64,000 nucleotides of DNA from Oncorhynchus masou masou (Eukaryota; Chordata; Actinopteri; Salmoniformes; Salmonidae), in the NCBI RefSeq assembly GCF_036934945.1, contig NC_088242.1, positions 471,200 to 535,199 on the forward strand, read 5' to 3'. The position numbers and the translations under genes are program-made. Positions within the stretch are counted from its first letter, which is position 1. Each line of letters starts with the position of its first letter. Of this stretch, positions 1 through 12,656 are shown piece after piece. The notes under the pieces were generated by a model, which had not been told where the DNA came from, did no database searches, and worked only from the letters and a program-made list of their open reading frames with translations.

Positions 1-41
1 TAAATGGTCATGTTCTATTCATTTTCCTTTCTCTCCTCCAG

Positions 42-128
42 TTTCTTGTAACGGGGACCTGTATATATTCGGGGGCTACAACGCTCGTCTGGACCGACAC
101 TTCAACGACATTTGGAAGTTCAACCCAG
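42..128 (+). CDS. klhdc3: KLHDC3-like kelch protein, internal exon (first of four in window)
   Basis: The exon follows a pyrimidine-rich acceptor (ctctcctccag) and ends at a GT donor at 129-130. The first two bases complete a codon begun upstream, then 28 codons follow, and the final G starts a split codon (phase 1). The peptide has the kelch signature LYIFGGYNARLDRHFNDIW, a double-glycine beta strand followed by the spaced aromatic and tryptophan of a kelch blade, nearly identical to what I recall of vertebrate KLHDC3. KLHDC3 is known as a kelch-propeller substrate receptor of the cullin-2 ubiquitin ligase that recognises C-terminal glycine degrons; that role is family knowledge and is not visible here. 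The exon fits a position in the C-terminal half of the propeller. The following intron is 14.4 kb and mostly tandem repeat. The exon assignment is strong; orthology to KLHDC3 rests on recognising this and the next three exons. Confidence 0.9.
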
Positions 129-180
129 GTGATAAACCATAAAAATAAAAATAAAAATATATAGATCCATTTTAAATTGT

Positions 181-431
181 GAGGTTTGGTAGGACAGACA
201 GGGAGCTAGTGTTGGGTTGGTAGGACAGACAGGGAGCTAGTGTTGGGTTGGTAGGACAGACAGGGAGCTAGTGTTGGGTTGGTAGGACAGACATGGAGCT
301 AGTGTTTGGTTGGTAGGACAGACAGGGAGCTAGTGTTGGGTTGGTAGGACAGACAGGGAGCTAGTGTTGGGTTGGTAGGACAGGCAGGGAGCTAGTGTTG
401 GGTTGGTAGGACAGACATGGAGCTAGTGCTG
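181..431 (+). repeat. Diverged 31-bp tandem repeat at the edge of array 1
   Basis: About eight copies of a 31-bp unit begin aggacagacagggagctag and include the core GTGTTGGGTTGGT; unit starts fall at 191, 222 and 253. The unit has the same length and is clearly related to the main array that follows (gggatggagctggtgtt), but differs at several fixed positions (gtagg for gacagg, gctagtg for gctggtg). It looks like an older, non-homogenised edge of the same minisatellite. Positions 129-180 are ordinary AT-rich intron with a short (aaaaat)n run. Confidence 0.9.
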
Positions 432-3400
432 GTGTGACAGGACAGGGATGGAGCTGGTGTTAGTTTGACAGGACCGGACAGGGATGGAGTTGGTGTTAGT
501 TTGACAGGACAGGGATGGAGCTGGTGTTGGTTTGACAGGACAGGACAGGGATGGAGCTGGTGTTAGTTTGACAGGACAGGGATGGAGCTGGTGTTAGTTT
601 GACAGGACAGGGATGGAGCTGGTGTTAGTTTGACAGGACAGGGATGGAGCTGGTGTTTGTTTGACAGGACAGGGATGGAGCTGGTGTTAGTTTGACAGGT
701 TAGGGATGGAGCTGGTGTTGGTTTGACAGGACAGGGATGGAGCTGGTGTTAGGTTGACAGGACAGGGATGGAGCTGGTGTTAGTTTGACAGGACAGGGAT
801 GGAGCTGGTGTTGGTTTGACAGGACAGGGATGGAGCTGGTGTTTGTTTGAAAGGACAGGGATGGAGCTGGTGTTGGTTTGACAGGACAGGGATGGAGCTG
901 GTGTTGGTTTGACAGGACAGGGATGGAGCTGGTATTAGTTTGACAGGTTAGGGATGGAGCTGGTGTTGGTTTGACAGGACAGGGATGGAGCTGGTGTTGG
1001 TTTGACAGGACAGGGATGGAGCTGGTGTTAGGTTGACAGGACAGGGATGGAGCTGGTGTTAGTTTGACAGGACAGGGATGGAGCTGGTGTTGGTTTGACA
1101 GGACAGGGATGGAGCTGGTGTTTGTTTGAAAGGACAGGGATGGAGCTGGTGTTGGTTTGACAGGACAGGGATGGAGCTGGTGTTGGTTTGACAGGACAGG
1201 GATGGAGCTGGTATTAGTTTGACAGGTAAGGGCTGGAGCTGGTGTTGGTTTGACAGGACAGGGATGGAGCTGGTGTTGGTTTGACAGGACAGGACAGGGA
1301 TGGAGCTGGTGTTGGTTTGACAGGACCGGGATGGAGCTGGTGTTGGTTTGACAGGACAGGGATGGAGCTGGTGTTAGTTTGACAGGACTGGGATGGAGCT
1401 GGTGTTGGTTTGACAGGACAGGACAGGGATGGAGCTGGTGTTGGTTTGAGAGGACAGGGATGGAGCTGGTGTTAGTTTGACAGGACAGGGATGGAGCTGG
1501 TGTTTGTTTGACAGGACAGGGGATGGAGCTGGTGTTAGTTTGACAGGACAGGGATGGAGCTGGTGTTAGTTTGACAGGACAGGGATGGAGCTGGTGTTAG
1601 TTTGACAGGACAGGGATGGAGCTGGTGTTGGTTTGACAGGACAGGGATGGAGCTGGTGTTGGTTTGACAGGACAGGGATGGAGCTGGTGTTAGTTTGACA
1701 GGACAGGGATGGAGCTGGTGTTGGTTTGACAGGACAGGGATGGAGCTGGTGTTTGTTTGAAAGGACAGGGATGGAGCTGGTGTTGGTTTGACATGACAGG
1801 GATGGAGCTGGTGTTGGTTTGACAGGACAGGGATGGAGCTGGTATTAGTTTGACAGGTTAGGGATGGAGCTGGTGTTGGTTTGACAGGACAGGGATGGAG
1901 CTGGTGTTGGTTTGACAGGACAGGACAGGGATGGAGCTGGTGTTGGTTTGACAGGACCGGGATGGAGCTGGTGTTGGTTTGACAGGACAGGGATGGAGCT
2001 GGTGTTAGTTTGACAGGACTGGGATGGAGCTGGTGTTGGTTTGACAGGACAGGACAGGGATGGAGCTGGTGTTGGTTTGAGAGGACAGGGATGGAGCTGG
2101 TGTTAGTTTGACAGGACAGGGATGGAGCTGGTGTTTGTTTGACAGGACAGGACAGGGATGGAGCTGGTGTTAGTTTGACAGGACAGGGATGGAGCTGGTG
2201 TTAGTTTGACAGGACAGGGATGGAGCTGGTGTTGGTTTGACAGGACAGGACAGGGATGGAGCTGGTGTTGGTTTGACAGGACCGGACAGGGATGGAGCTG
2301 GTGTTAGTTTGACAGGACAGGGATGGAGCTGGTGTTGGTTTGACAGGACAGGACAGGGATGGAGCTGGTGTTTGTTTGACAGGACAGGACAGGGATGGAG
2401 GGATGGAGCTGGTGTTAGTTTGACAGGACAGGGATGGAGCTGGTGTTAGTTTGACAGGACAGGGATGGAGCTGGTGTTGGTTTGACAGGACAGGGATGGA
2501 GCTGGTGTTAGTTTGACAGGACAGGGATGGAGCTGGTGTTGGTTTGACAGGACCGGACAGGGATGGAGCTGGTGTTAGTTTGACAGGACAGGGATGGAGC
2601 TGGTGTTGGTTTGACAGGACAGGACAGGGATGGAGCTGGTGTTAGTTTGACAGGACAGGGATGGAGCTGGTGTTAGTTTGACAGGACAGGGATGGAGCTG
2701 GTGTTGGTTTGACAGGACAGGGATGGAGCTGGTGTTAGTTTGACAGGACAGGGATGGAGCTGGTGTTAGTTTGACAGGACAGGGATGGAGCTGGTGTTTG
2801 TTTGACAGGACAGGACAGGGATGGAGCTGGTGTTAGTTTGACAGGACAGGGATGGAGCTGGTGTTAGTTTGACAGGACAGGGATGGAGCTGGTGTTGGTT
2901 TGACAGGACAGGGATGGAGCTGGTGTTGGTTTGACAGGACAGGGATGGAGCTGGTGTTAGTTTGACAGGACAGGGATGGAGCTGGTGTTTGTTTGACAGG
3001 ACAGGGATGGAGCTGGTGTTGGTTTGACAGGACAGGGATGGAGCTGGTGTTGGTTTGACAGGACAGGGATGGAGCTGGTATTAGTTTGACAGGACAGGGA
3101 TGGAGCTGGTGTTTGTTTGACAGGACAGGGATGGAGCTGGTGTTAGTTTGACAGGTTAGGGATGGAGCTGGTGTTAGGTTGACAGGACAGGGATGGAGCT
3201 GGTGTTTGTTTGAAAGGACAGGGATGGAGCTGGTGTTGGTTTGACAGGACAGGGATGGAGCTGGTGTTGGTTTGACAGGACAAGACAGGGATGGAGCTGG
3301 TGTTGGTTTGACAGGACAGGACAGGGATGGAGCTGGTGTTAGTTTGACAGGACAAGACAGGGATGGAGCTGGTTTTGGTTTGACAGGACAGGGATGGAGC

Positions 3401-3978
3401 TGGTATTAGTTTGACAGGACAGGGATGGAGCTGGTGTTTGTTTGACAGGACAGGGATGGAGCTGGTGTTAGTTTGACAGGTTAGGGATGGAGCTGGTGTT
3501 GGTTTGACAGGACAGGGATGGAGCTGGTGTTAGGTTGACAGGACAGGGATGGAGCTGGTGTTAGTTTGACAGGACAGGGATGGAGCTGGTGTTGGTTTGA
3601 CAGGACAGGGATGGAGCTGGTGTTTGTTTGAAAGGACAGGGATGGAGCTGGTGTTGGTTTGACAGGACAGGGATGGAGCTGGTGTTGGTTTGACAGGACA
3701 GGGATGGAGCTGGTGTTAGTTTGACAGGTTAGGGATGGAGCTGGTGTTAGGTTGACAGGACAGGGATGGAGCTGGTGTTTGTTTGAAAGGACAGGGATGG
3801 AGCTGGTGTTGGTTTGACAGGACAGGGATGGAGCTGGTGTTGGTTTGACAGGACAGGGATGGAGCTGGTGTTGGTTTGACAGGACAAGACAGGGATGGAG
3901 CTGGTGTTGGTTTGACAGGACAAGACAGGGATGGAGCTGGTGTTGGTTTGACAGGACAGGGATGGAGCTGGTGTTGGT

Positions 3979-6970
3979 TTGACAGGACAGGGATGGAGCT
4001 GGTGTTGGTTTGACAGGACAAGACAGGGATGGAGCTGGTGTTGGTTTGACAGGACAGGACAGGGATGGAGCTGGTGTTGGTTTGACAGGACAGGACAGGG
4101 ATGGAGCTGGTGTTGGTTTGACAGGACAAGACATGGATGGAGCTGGTTTTGGTTTGACAGGACAGGGATGGAGCTGGTGTTGGTTTGACAGTACAGGGAT
4201 GGAGCTGGTGTTGGTTTGACAGGACAGGACAGGGATGGAGCTGGTGTTGTTTTGACAGGACAGGGATGGAGCTGGTGTTGGTTTGAAAGGACAGGGATGG
4301 AGCTGGTGTTGGTTTGACAGGACAGGGATGGAGCTGGTGTTGGTTTGACAGGACAGGGATGGAGCTGGTGTTGGTTTGACAGGACAAGACAGGGATGGAG
4401 CTGGTGTTGGTTTGACAGGACAAGACAGGGATGGAGCTGGTGTTGGTTTGACAGGACAGGACAGGGATGGAGCTGGTGTTGGTTTGACAAGACAGGGATG
4501 GAGCTGGTGTTGGTTTGACAGGACAAGACAGGGATGGAGCTGGTTTTGGTTTGACAGGACAGGGATGGAGCTGGTGTTGGTTTGACAGGACAGGGATGGA
4601 GCTGGTGTTGGTTTGACAGGACAGGACAGGGATGGAGCTGGTGTTAGTTTGACAGGACAGGACAGGGATGGAGCTGGTGTTAGTTTGACAGGACAAGACA
4701 GGGATGGAGCTGGTGTTGTTTTGACAGGACAGGGATGGAGCTGGTGTTGGTTTGACAGGACAGGGATGGAGCTGGTGCTGGTTTGACAGGACAGGGATGG
4801 AGCTGGTGTTGGTTTGACAGGACAGGGATGGAGCTGGTGTTGGTTTGACAGGACAGGACAGGGATGGAGCTGGTGTTAGTTTGACAGGACAGGACAGGGA
4901 TGGAGCTGGTGTTAGTTTGACAGGACAAGACAGGGATGGAGCTGGTGTTGGTTTGACAGGACAGGACAGGGATGGAGCTGGTGTTAGTTTGACAGGACAA
5001 GACAGGGATGGAGCTGGTGTTGGTTTGACAGGACAGGGATGGTGCTGGTTTGACAGGACAGGACAGGGATGGAGCTGGTGTTAGTTTGACAGGACAAGAC
5101 AGGGATGGAGCTGGTGTTGGTTTGACAGGACAGGGATGGAGCTGGTGTTTGTTTGAAAGGACAGGGATGGAGCTGGTGTTGGTTTGACAGGACAGGGATG
5201 GAGCTGGTGTTTGTTTGAAAGGACAGGGATGGAGCTGGTGTTGGTTTGACAGGACAGGGATGGAGCTGGTGTTGGTTTGACAGGACAGGGATGGAGCTGG
5301 TGTTAGTTTGACAGGTTAGGGATGGAGCTGGTGTTAGGTTGACAGGACAGGGATGGAGCTGGTGTTTGTTTGAAAGGACAGGGATGGAGCTGGTGTTGGT
5401 TTGACAGGACAGGGATGGAGCTGGTGTTGGTTTGACAGGACAGGGATGGAGCTGGTGTTTGTTTGAAAGGACAGGGATGGAGCTGGTGTTGGTTTGACAG
5501 GACAGGGATGGAGCTGGTGTTGGTTTGACAGGACAGGGATGGAGCTGGTGTTGGTTTGACAGGACAGGGATGGAGCTGGTGTTGGTTTGACAGGACAGGG
5601 ATGGAGCTGGTGTTAGTTTGACAGGACAGGGATGGAGCTGGTGTTAGTTTGACAGGTAAGGGATGGAGCTGGTGTTAGGTTGACAGGACAGGGATGGAGC
5701 TGGTGTTAGTTTGACAGGACAGGGATAGAGCTGGTGTTAGTTTGACAGGACAGGGATGGAGCTGGTGTTGGTTTGACAAGTCAGGAGTGGAGCTGGTGTT
5801 GGTTAGACAGGACAGGACAGGGATGGAGCTGGTGTTGGTTTGACAGGACAAGACAGGGATGGAGCTGGTGTTGGTTTGACAGGACAGGGATGGAGCTGGT
5901 GTTGGACAGGACAGGGATGGAGCTGGTGTTGGTTTGACAGGACAAGACAGGGATGGAGCTGGTGTTGGTTTGACAGGACAGGACAGGGATGGAGCTGGTG
6001 TTGGTTTGACAGGACAGGACAGGGATGGAGCTGGTGTTGGTTTGACAGGACAAGACAGGGATGGAGCTGGTTTTGGTTTGACAGGACAGGGATGGAGCTG
6101 GTGTTGGTTTGACAGGACAGGGATGGAGCTGGTGTTGGTTTGACAGGACAGGACAGGGATGGAGCTGGTGTTGTTTTGACAGGACAGGGATGGAGCTGGT
6201 GTTGGTTTGAAAGGACAGGGATGGAGCTGGTGTTGGTTTGACAGGACAGGGATGGAGCTGGTGTTGGTTTGACAGGACAGGGATGGAGCTGGTGTTGGTT
6301 TGACAGGACAAGACAGGGATGGAGCTGGTGTTGGTTTGACAGGACAAGACAGGGATGGAGCTGGTGTTGGTTTGACAGGACAGGACAGGGATGGAGCTGG
6401 TGTTGGTTTGACAAGACAGGGATGGAGCTGGTGTTGGTTTGACAGGACAGGACAGGGATGGAGCTGGTGTTGGTTTGACAGGACAAGACAGGGATGGAGC
6501 TGGTTTTGGTTTGACAGGACAGGGATGGAGCTGGTGTTGGTTTGACAGGACAGGGATGGAGCTGGTGTTGGTTTGACAGGACAGGACAGGGATGGAGCTG
6601 GTGTTAGTTTGACAGGACAGGACAGGGATGGAGCTGGTGTTAGTTTGACAGGACAAGACAGGGATGGAGCTGGTGTTGTTTTGACAGGACAGGGATGGAG
6701 CTGGTGTTGGTTTGACAGGACAGGGATGGAGCTGGTGCTGGTTTGACAGGACAGGGATGGAGCTGGTGTTGGTTTGACAGGACAGGGATGGAGCTGGTGT
6801 TGGTTTGACAGGACAGGACAGGGATGGAGCTGGTGTTAGTTTGACAGGACAGGACAGGGATGGAGCTGGTGTTAGTTTGACAGGACAAGACAGGGATGGA
6901 GCTGGTGTTGTTTTGACAGGACAGGGATGGAGCTGGTGTTGGTTTGACAGGACAGGGATGGTGCTGGTTT
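3979..6970 (+). repeat. Higher-order repeat of about 1.92 kb inside array 1
   Basis: The order of variant units around 4010-4700 recurs around 5934-6640. Matching landmarks are displaced by 1924 bp (4010 to 5934, 4376 to 6300) and then by about 1960 bp (4680 to 6640) after a small extra unit. Both copies share the same series of plain, GGACA and AGACA units and the gctggttttg variant. This is a tandem duplication of tens of units together, not simple unit-by-unit slippage. Confidence 0.8.
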
Positions 6971-7240
6971 GACAGGACAGGACAGGGATGGAGCTGGTGT
7001 TAGTTTGACAGGACAAGACAGGGATGGAGCTGGTGTTGGTTTGACAGGACAGGGATGGAGCTGGTGTTTGTTTGAAAGGACAGGGATGGAGCTGGTGTTG
7101 GTTTGACAGGACAGGGATGGAGCTGGTGTTTGTTTGAAAGGACAGGGATGGAGCTGGTGTTGGTTTGACAGGACAGGGATGGAGCTGGTGTTGGTTTGAC
7201 AGGACAGGGATGGAGCTGGTGTTAGTTTGACAGGTTAGGG

Positions 7241-10200
7241 ATGGAGCTGGTGTTAGGTTGACAGGACAGGGATGGAGCTGGTGTTTGTTTGAAAGGACAG
7301 GGATGGAGCTGGTGTTGGTTTGACAGGACAGGGATGGAGCTGGTGTTGGTTTGACAGGACAGGGATGGAGCTGGTGTTTGTTTGAAAGGACAGGGATGGA
7401 GCTGGTGTTGGTTTGACAGGACAGGGATGGAGCTGGTGTTGGTTTGACAGGACAGGGATGGAGCTGGTGTTGGTTTGACAGGACAGGACAGGGATGGAGC
7501 TGGTGTTAGTTTGACAGGACAGGACAGGGATGGAGCTGGTGTTAGTTTGACAGGACAAGACAGGGATGGAGCTGGTGTTGTTTTGACAGGACAGGGATGG
7601 AGCTGGTGTTGGTTTGACAGGACAGGGATGGAGCTGGTGCTGGTTTGACAGGACAGGGATGGAGCTGGTGTTGGTTTGACAGGACAGGGATGGAGCTGGT
7701 GTTGGTTTGACAGGACAGGACAGGGATGGAGCTGGTGTTAGTTTGACAGGACAGGACAGGGATGGAGCTGGTGTTAGTTTGACAGGACAGGACAGGGATG
7801 GAGCTGGTGTTAGTTTGACAGGACAAGACAGGGATGGAGCTGGTGTTGTTTTGACAGGACAGGGATGGAGCTGGTGTTGGTTTGACAGGACAGGGATGGT
7901 GCTGGTTTGACAGGACAGGACAGGGATGGAGCTGGTGTTAGTTTGACAGGACAAGACAGGGATGGAGCTGGTGTTGGTTTGACAGGACAGGGATGGAGCT
8001 GGTGTTTGTTTGAAAGGACAGGGATGGAGCTGGTGTTGGTTTGACAGGACAGGGATGGAGCTGGTGTTTGTTTGAAAGGACAGGGATGGAGCTGGTGTTG
8101 GTTTGACAGGACAGGGATGGAGCTGGTGTTGGTTTGACAGGACAGGGATGGAGCTGGTGTTAGTTTGACAGGTTAGGGATGGAGCTGGTGTTAGGTTGAC
8201 AGGACAGGGATGGAGCTGGTGTTTGTTTGAAAGGACAGGGATGGAGCTGGTGTTGGTTTGACAGGACAGGGATGGAGCTGGTGTTGGTTTGACAGGACAG
8301 GGATGGAGCTGGTGTTTGTTTGAAAGGACAGGGATGGAGCTGGTGTTGGTTTGACAGGACAGGGATGGAGCTGGTGTTGGTTTGACAGGACAGGGATGGA
8401 GCTGGTGTTGGTTTGACAGGACAGGGATGGAGCTGGTGTTGGTTTGACAGGACAGGGATGGAGCTGGTGTTAGTTTGACAGGACAGGGATGGAGCTGGTG
8501 TTGGTTTGACAGGACAGGGATGGAGCTGGTGTTGGTTTGAAAGGACAGGGATGGAGCTGTTGTTGGTTTGACAGGACAGGGATGGAGCTGGTGTTGGTTT
8601 GACAGGACAAGACAGGGATGGAGCTAGTGTTGGTTTGAAAGGACAGGGATGGAGCTGGTGTTGGTTTGACAGGACAGGGATGGAGCTGGTGTTGGTTTGA
8701 CAGGACAGGACAGGGATGGAGCTGGTGTTAGTTTGACAGGACAAGACAGGGATGGAGCTGGTGTTGTTTTGACAGGACAGGGATGGAGCTGGTGTTGGTT
8801 TGACAGGACAGGGATGGAGCTGGTGCTGGTTTGACAGGACAGGACAGGGATGGAGCTGGTGTTGGTTTGACAGGACAGGGATGGAGCTGGTGTTGGTTTG
8901 ACAGGACAAGACAGGGATGGAGCTGGTGTTGGTTTGACAGGACAGGGATGGAGCTGGTGTTGGTTTGACAGGACAGGGATGGTGCTGGTTTGACAGGACA
9001 GGACAGGGATGGAGCTGGTGTTAGTTTGACAGGACAAGACAGGGATGGAGCTGGTGTTGGTTTGACAGGACAGGGATGGAGCTGGTGTTTGTTTGAAAGG
9101 ACAGGGATGGAGCTGGTGTTGGTTTGACAGGACAGGGATGGAGCTGGTGTTTGTTTGAAAGGACAGGGATGGAGCTGGTGTTGGTTTGACAGGACAGGGA
9201 TGGAGCTGGTGTTGGTTTGACAGGACAGGGATGGAGCTGGTGTTAGTTTGACAGGTTAGGGATGGAGCTGGTGTTAGGTTGACAGGACAGGGATGGAGCT
9301 GGTGTTTGTTTGAAAGGACAGGGATGGAGCTGGTGTTGGTTTGACAGGACAGGGATGGAGCTGGTGTTGGTTTGACAGGACAGGGATGGAGCTGGTGTTT
9401 GTTTGAAAGGACAGGGATGGAGCTGGTGTTGGTTTGACAGGACAGGGATGGAGCTGGTGTTAGGTTGACAGGACAGGGATGGAGCTGGTGTTAGGTTGAC
9501 AGGACAGGGATGGAGCTGGTGTTTGTTTGAAAGGACAGGGATGGAGCTGGTGTTGGTTTGACAGGACAGGGATGGAGCTGGTGTTGGTTTGACAGGACAG
9601 GGATGGAGCTGGTGTTTGTTTGAAAGGACAGGGATGGAGCTGGTGTTGGTTTGACAGGACAGGGATGGAGCTGGTGTTGGTTTGACAGGACAGGGATGGA
9701 GCTGGTGTTGGTTTGACAGGACAGGACAGGGATGGAGCTGGTGTTAGTTTGACAGGACAGGACAGGGATGGAGCTGGTGTTAGTTTGACAGGACAAGACA
9801 GGGATGGAGCTGGTGTTGTTTTGACAGGACAGGGATGGAGCTGGTGTTGGTTTGACAGGACAGGGATGGAGCTGGTGCTGGTTTGACAGGACAGGGATGG
9901 AGCTGGTGTTGGTTTGACAGGACAGGGATGGAGCTGGTGTTGGTTTGACAGGACAGGACAGGGATGGAGCTGGTGTTAGTTTGACAGGACAGGACAGGGA
10001 TGGAGCTGGTGTTAGTTTGACAGGACAGGACAGGGATGGAGCTGGTGTTAGTTTGACAGGACAAGACAGGGATGGAGCTGGTGTTGTTTTGACAGGACAG
10101 GGATGGAGCTGGTGTTGGTTTGACAGGACAGGGATGGTGCTGGTTTGACAGGACAGGACAGGGATGGAGCTGGTGTTAGTTTGACAGGACAAGACAGGGA

Positions 10201-11690
10201 TGGAGCTGGTGTTGGTTTGACAGGACAGGGATGGAGCTGGTGTTTGTTTGAAAGGACAGGGATGGAGCTGGTGTTGGTTTGACAGGACAGGGATGGAGCT
10301 GGTGTTTGTTTGAAAGGACAGGGATGGAGCTGGTGTTGGTTTGACAGGACAGGGATGGAGCTGGTGTTGGTTTGACAGGACAGGGATGGAGCTGGTGTTA
10401 GTTTGACAGGTTAGGGATGGAGCTGGTGTTAGGTTGACAGGACAGGGATGGAGCTGGTGTTTGTTTGAAAGGACAGGGATGGAGCTGGTGTTGGTTTGAC
10501 AGGACAGGGATGGAGCTGGTGTTGGTTTGACAGGACAGGGATGGAGCTGGTGTTTGTTTGAAAGGACAGGGATGGAGCTGGTGTTGGTTTGACAGGACAG
10601 GGATGGAGCTGGTGTTGGTTTGACAGGACAGGGATGGAGCTGGTGTTGGTTTGACAGGACAGGGATGGAGCTGGTGTTGGTTTGACAGGACAGGGATGGA
10701 GCTGGTGTTAGTTTGACAGGACAGGGATGGAGCTGGTGTTGGTTTGACAGGACAGGGATGGAGCTGGTGTTGGTTTGAAAGGACAGGGATGGAGCTGTTG
10801 TTGGTTTGACAGGACAGGGATGGAGCTGGTGTTGGTTTGACAGGACAAGACAGGGATGGAGCTAGTGTTGGTTTGAAAGGACAGGGATGGAGCTGGTGTT
10901 GGTTTGACAGGACAGGGATGGAGCTGGTGTTGGTTTGACAGGACAGGACAGGGATGGAGCTGGTGTTAGTTTGACAGGACAAGACAGGGATGGAGCTGGT
11001 GTTGTTTTGACAGGACAGGGATGGAGCTGGTGTTGGTTTGACAGGACAGGGATGGAGCTGGTGCTGGTTTGACAGGACAGGACAGGGATGGAGCTGGTGT
11101 TGGTTTGACAGGACAGGGATGGAGCTGGTGTTGGTTTGACAGGACAAGACAGGGATGGAGCTGGTGTTGGTTTGACAGGACAGGGATGGAGCTGGTGTTG
11201 GTTTGACAGGACAGGGATGGTGCTGGTTTGACAGGACAGGACAGGGATGGAGCTGGTGTTAGTTTGACAGGACAAGACAGGGATGGAGCTGGTGTTGGTT
11301 TGACAGGACAGGGATGGAGCTGGTGTTTGTTTGAAAGGACAGGGATGGAGCTGGTGTTGGTTTGACAGGACAGGGATGGAGCTGGTGTTTGTTTGAAAGG
11401 ACAGGGATGGAGCTGGTGTTGGTTTGACAGGACAGGGATGGAGCTGGTGTTGGTTTGACAGGACAGGGATGGAGCTGGTGTTAGTTTGACAGGTTAGGGA
11501 TGGAGCTGGTGTTAGGTTGACAGGACAGGGATGGAGCTGGTGTTTGTTTGAAAGGACAGGGATGGAGCTGGTGTTGGTTTGACAGGACAGGGATGGAGCT
11601 GGTGTTGGTTTGACAGGACAGGGATGGAGCTGGTGTTTGTTTGAAAGGACAGGGATGGAGCTGGTGTTGGTTTGACAGGACAGGGATGGA
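7241..11690 (+). repeat. Higher-order repeat of 2238 bp inside array 1 (two tandem copies)
   Basis: Variant units at 7253-9440 recur at 9491-11690 with a constant offset of 2238 bp (7542 to 9780, 8160 to 10398, 8624 to 10862, 9252 to 11490). Within each copy the rare caggttaggg variant marks sub-blocks: it lies at 8169, 9252, 10407 and 11490, spacings of 1083, 1155 and 1083. The structure is therefore an alternating two-block repeat, with 1083 plus 1155 giving 2238. The copies appear nearly identical by eye, which points to a recent event. Confidence 0.85.
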
Positions 11691-12371
11691 GCTGGTGTTG
11701 GTTTGACAGGACAGGGATGGAGCTGGTGTTGGTTTGACAGGACAGGGATGGAGCTGGTGTTGGTTTGACAGGACAGGGATGGAGCTGGTGTTAGTTTGAC
11801 AGGACAGGGATGGAGCTGGTGTTGGTTTGACAGGACAGGGATGGAGCTGGTGTTGGTTTGAAAGGACAGGGATGGAGCTGTTGTTGGTTTGACAGGACAG
11901 GGATGGAGCTGGTGTTGGTTTGACAGGACAAGACAGGGATGGAGCTAGTGTTGGTTTGAAAGGACAGGGATGGAGCTTGTGTTGGTTTGACAGGACAGGG
12001 ATGGAGCTGGTGTTGGTTTGACAGGACAGGACAGGGATGGAGCTGGTGTTAGTTTGACAGGACAAGACAGGGATGGAGCTGGTGTTGTTTTGACAGGACA
12101 GGGATGGAGCTGGTGTTGGTTTGACAGGACAGGGATGGAGCTGGTGCTGGTTTGACAGGACAGGACAGGGATGGAGCTGGTGTTGGTTTGACAGGACAGG
12201 GATGGAGCTGGTGTTGGTTTGACAGGACAAGACAGGGATGGAGCTGGTGTTGGTTTGACAGGACAGGACAGGGATGGAGCTGGTGTTAGTTTGACAGGAC
12301 AAGACAGGGATGGAGCTGGTGTTGGTTTGACAGGACAGGGATGGAGCTGGTGTTGGTTTGACAGGACAGTT

Positions 12372-12656
12372 GTTTCACTGCACTGACCCTTTTTGCACTT
12401 ACTCTTTTGACTCACATACACTGCTGCTACTGTTTATTATCTCTCCTGATTTCCTACGCACTTTATTCTTACCTTTTTGTCCACATTGTATTGCCTTGTT
12501 CCCCTGCACATCAGCTTGGCAGTAATACCCTGTGTCCTATTTTTTGTTACTCATTGTGTATTTATCTCCTTGTGTTATTATCTCTGCATTATTGGGAATG
12601 GCTCGTAAGAGAGCAATTCACTGTTAAGTCTACACCTGTTGTTTACGAAGCAACAA
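12372..12656 (+). mobile_element. LINE 3'-end fragment, + orientation
   Basis: The stretch starting at the end of array 1 (cactgaccctttttgcactt) and running to gtttacgaagca resembles the 3' UTR of the non-LTR retrotransposons common in salmonid genomes, including the phrase ctacacctgttgtttacgaa that normally precedes the terminal (TTTGA)n tail. The tail is missing: the match ends in a G-run at 12661-12667. No coding capacity remains; the short open frames here are chance. Family assignment is from recognition only. Confidence 0.65.

Larger units (their letters stand above)
432..12370 (+). repeat. Array 1: large 31/36-bp G-rich minisatellite in intron A
   Basis: About 11.9 kb of head-to-tail units. 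The basic unit is 31 bp and contains gggatggagctggtgttggt followed by ttgacaggaca. A 36-bp form carries one extra pentamer (GGACA or AGACA), so the junction reads gacaggacaggaca or gacaggacaagaca. Recurrent point variants (gttagtttg, gtttgtttgaaag, gctggttttg, caggttaggg) make recognisable haplotypes. I estimate between 350 and 400 units. The + strand, which is the sense strand of the host gene, is strongly G-rich with regularly spaced GG/GGG runs. Because 31 is not a multiple of three and the unit lacks stops on the minus strand, long low-complexity frames arise with a 31-residue period; I do not regard them as genes. The array ends abruptly at 12370. Confidence 0.97.

Noticed and set aside
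3143..12421. Long minus-strand open frames of up to 411 codons rich in Ser/Pro/Gln/His in array 1
   Set aside because: They are translations of a 31/36-bp repeat that has no stop in the minus-strand frames; similar frames occur wherever the array is regular, overlap one another in different frames, and lack any flanking gene structure.
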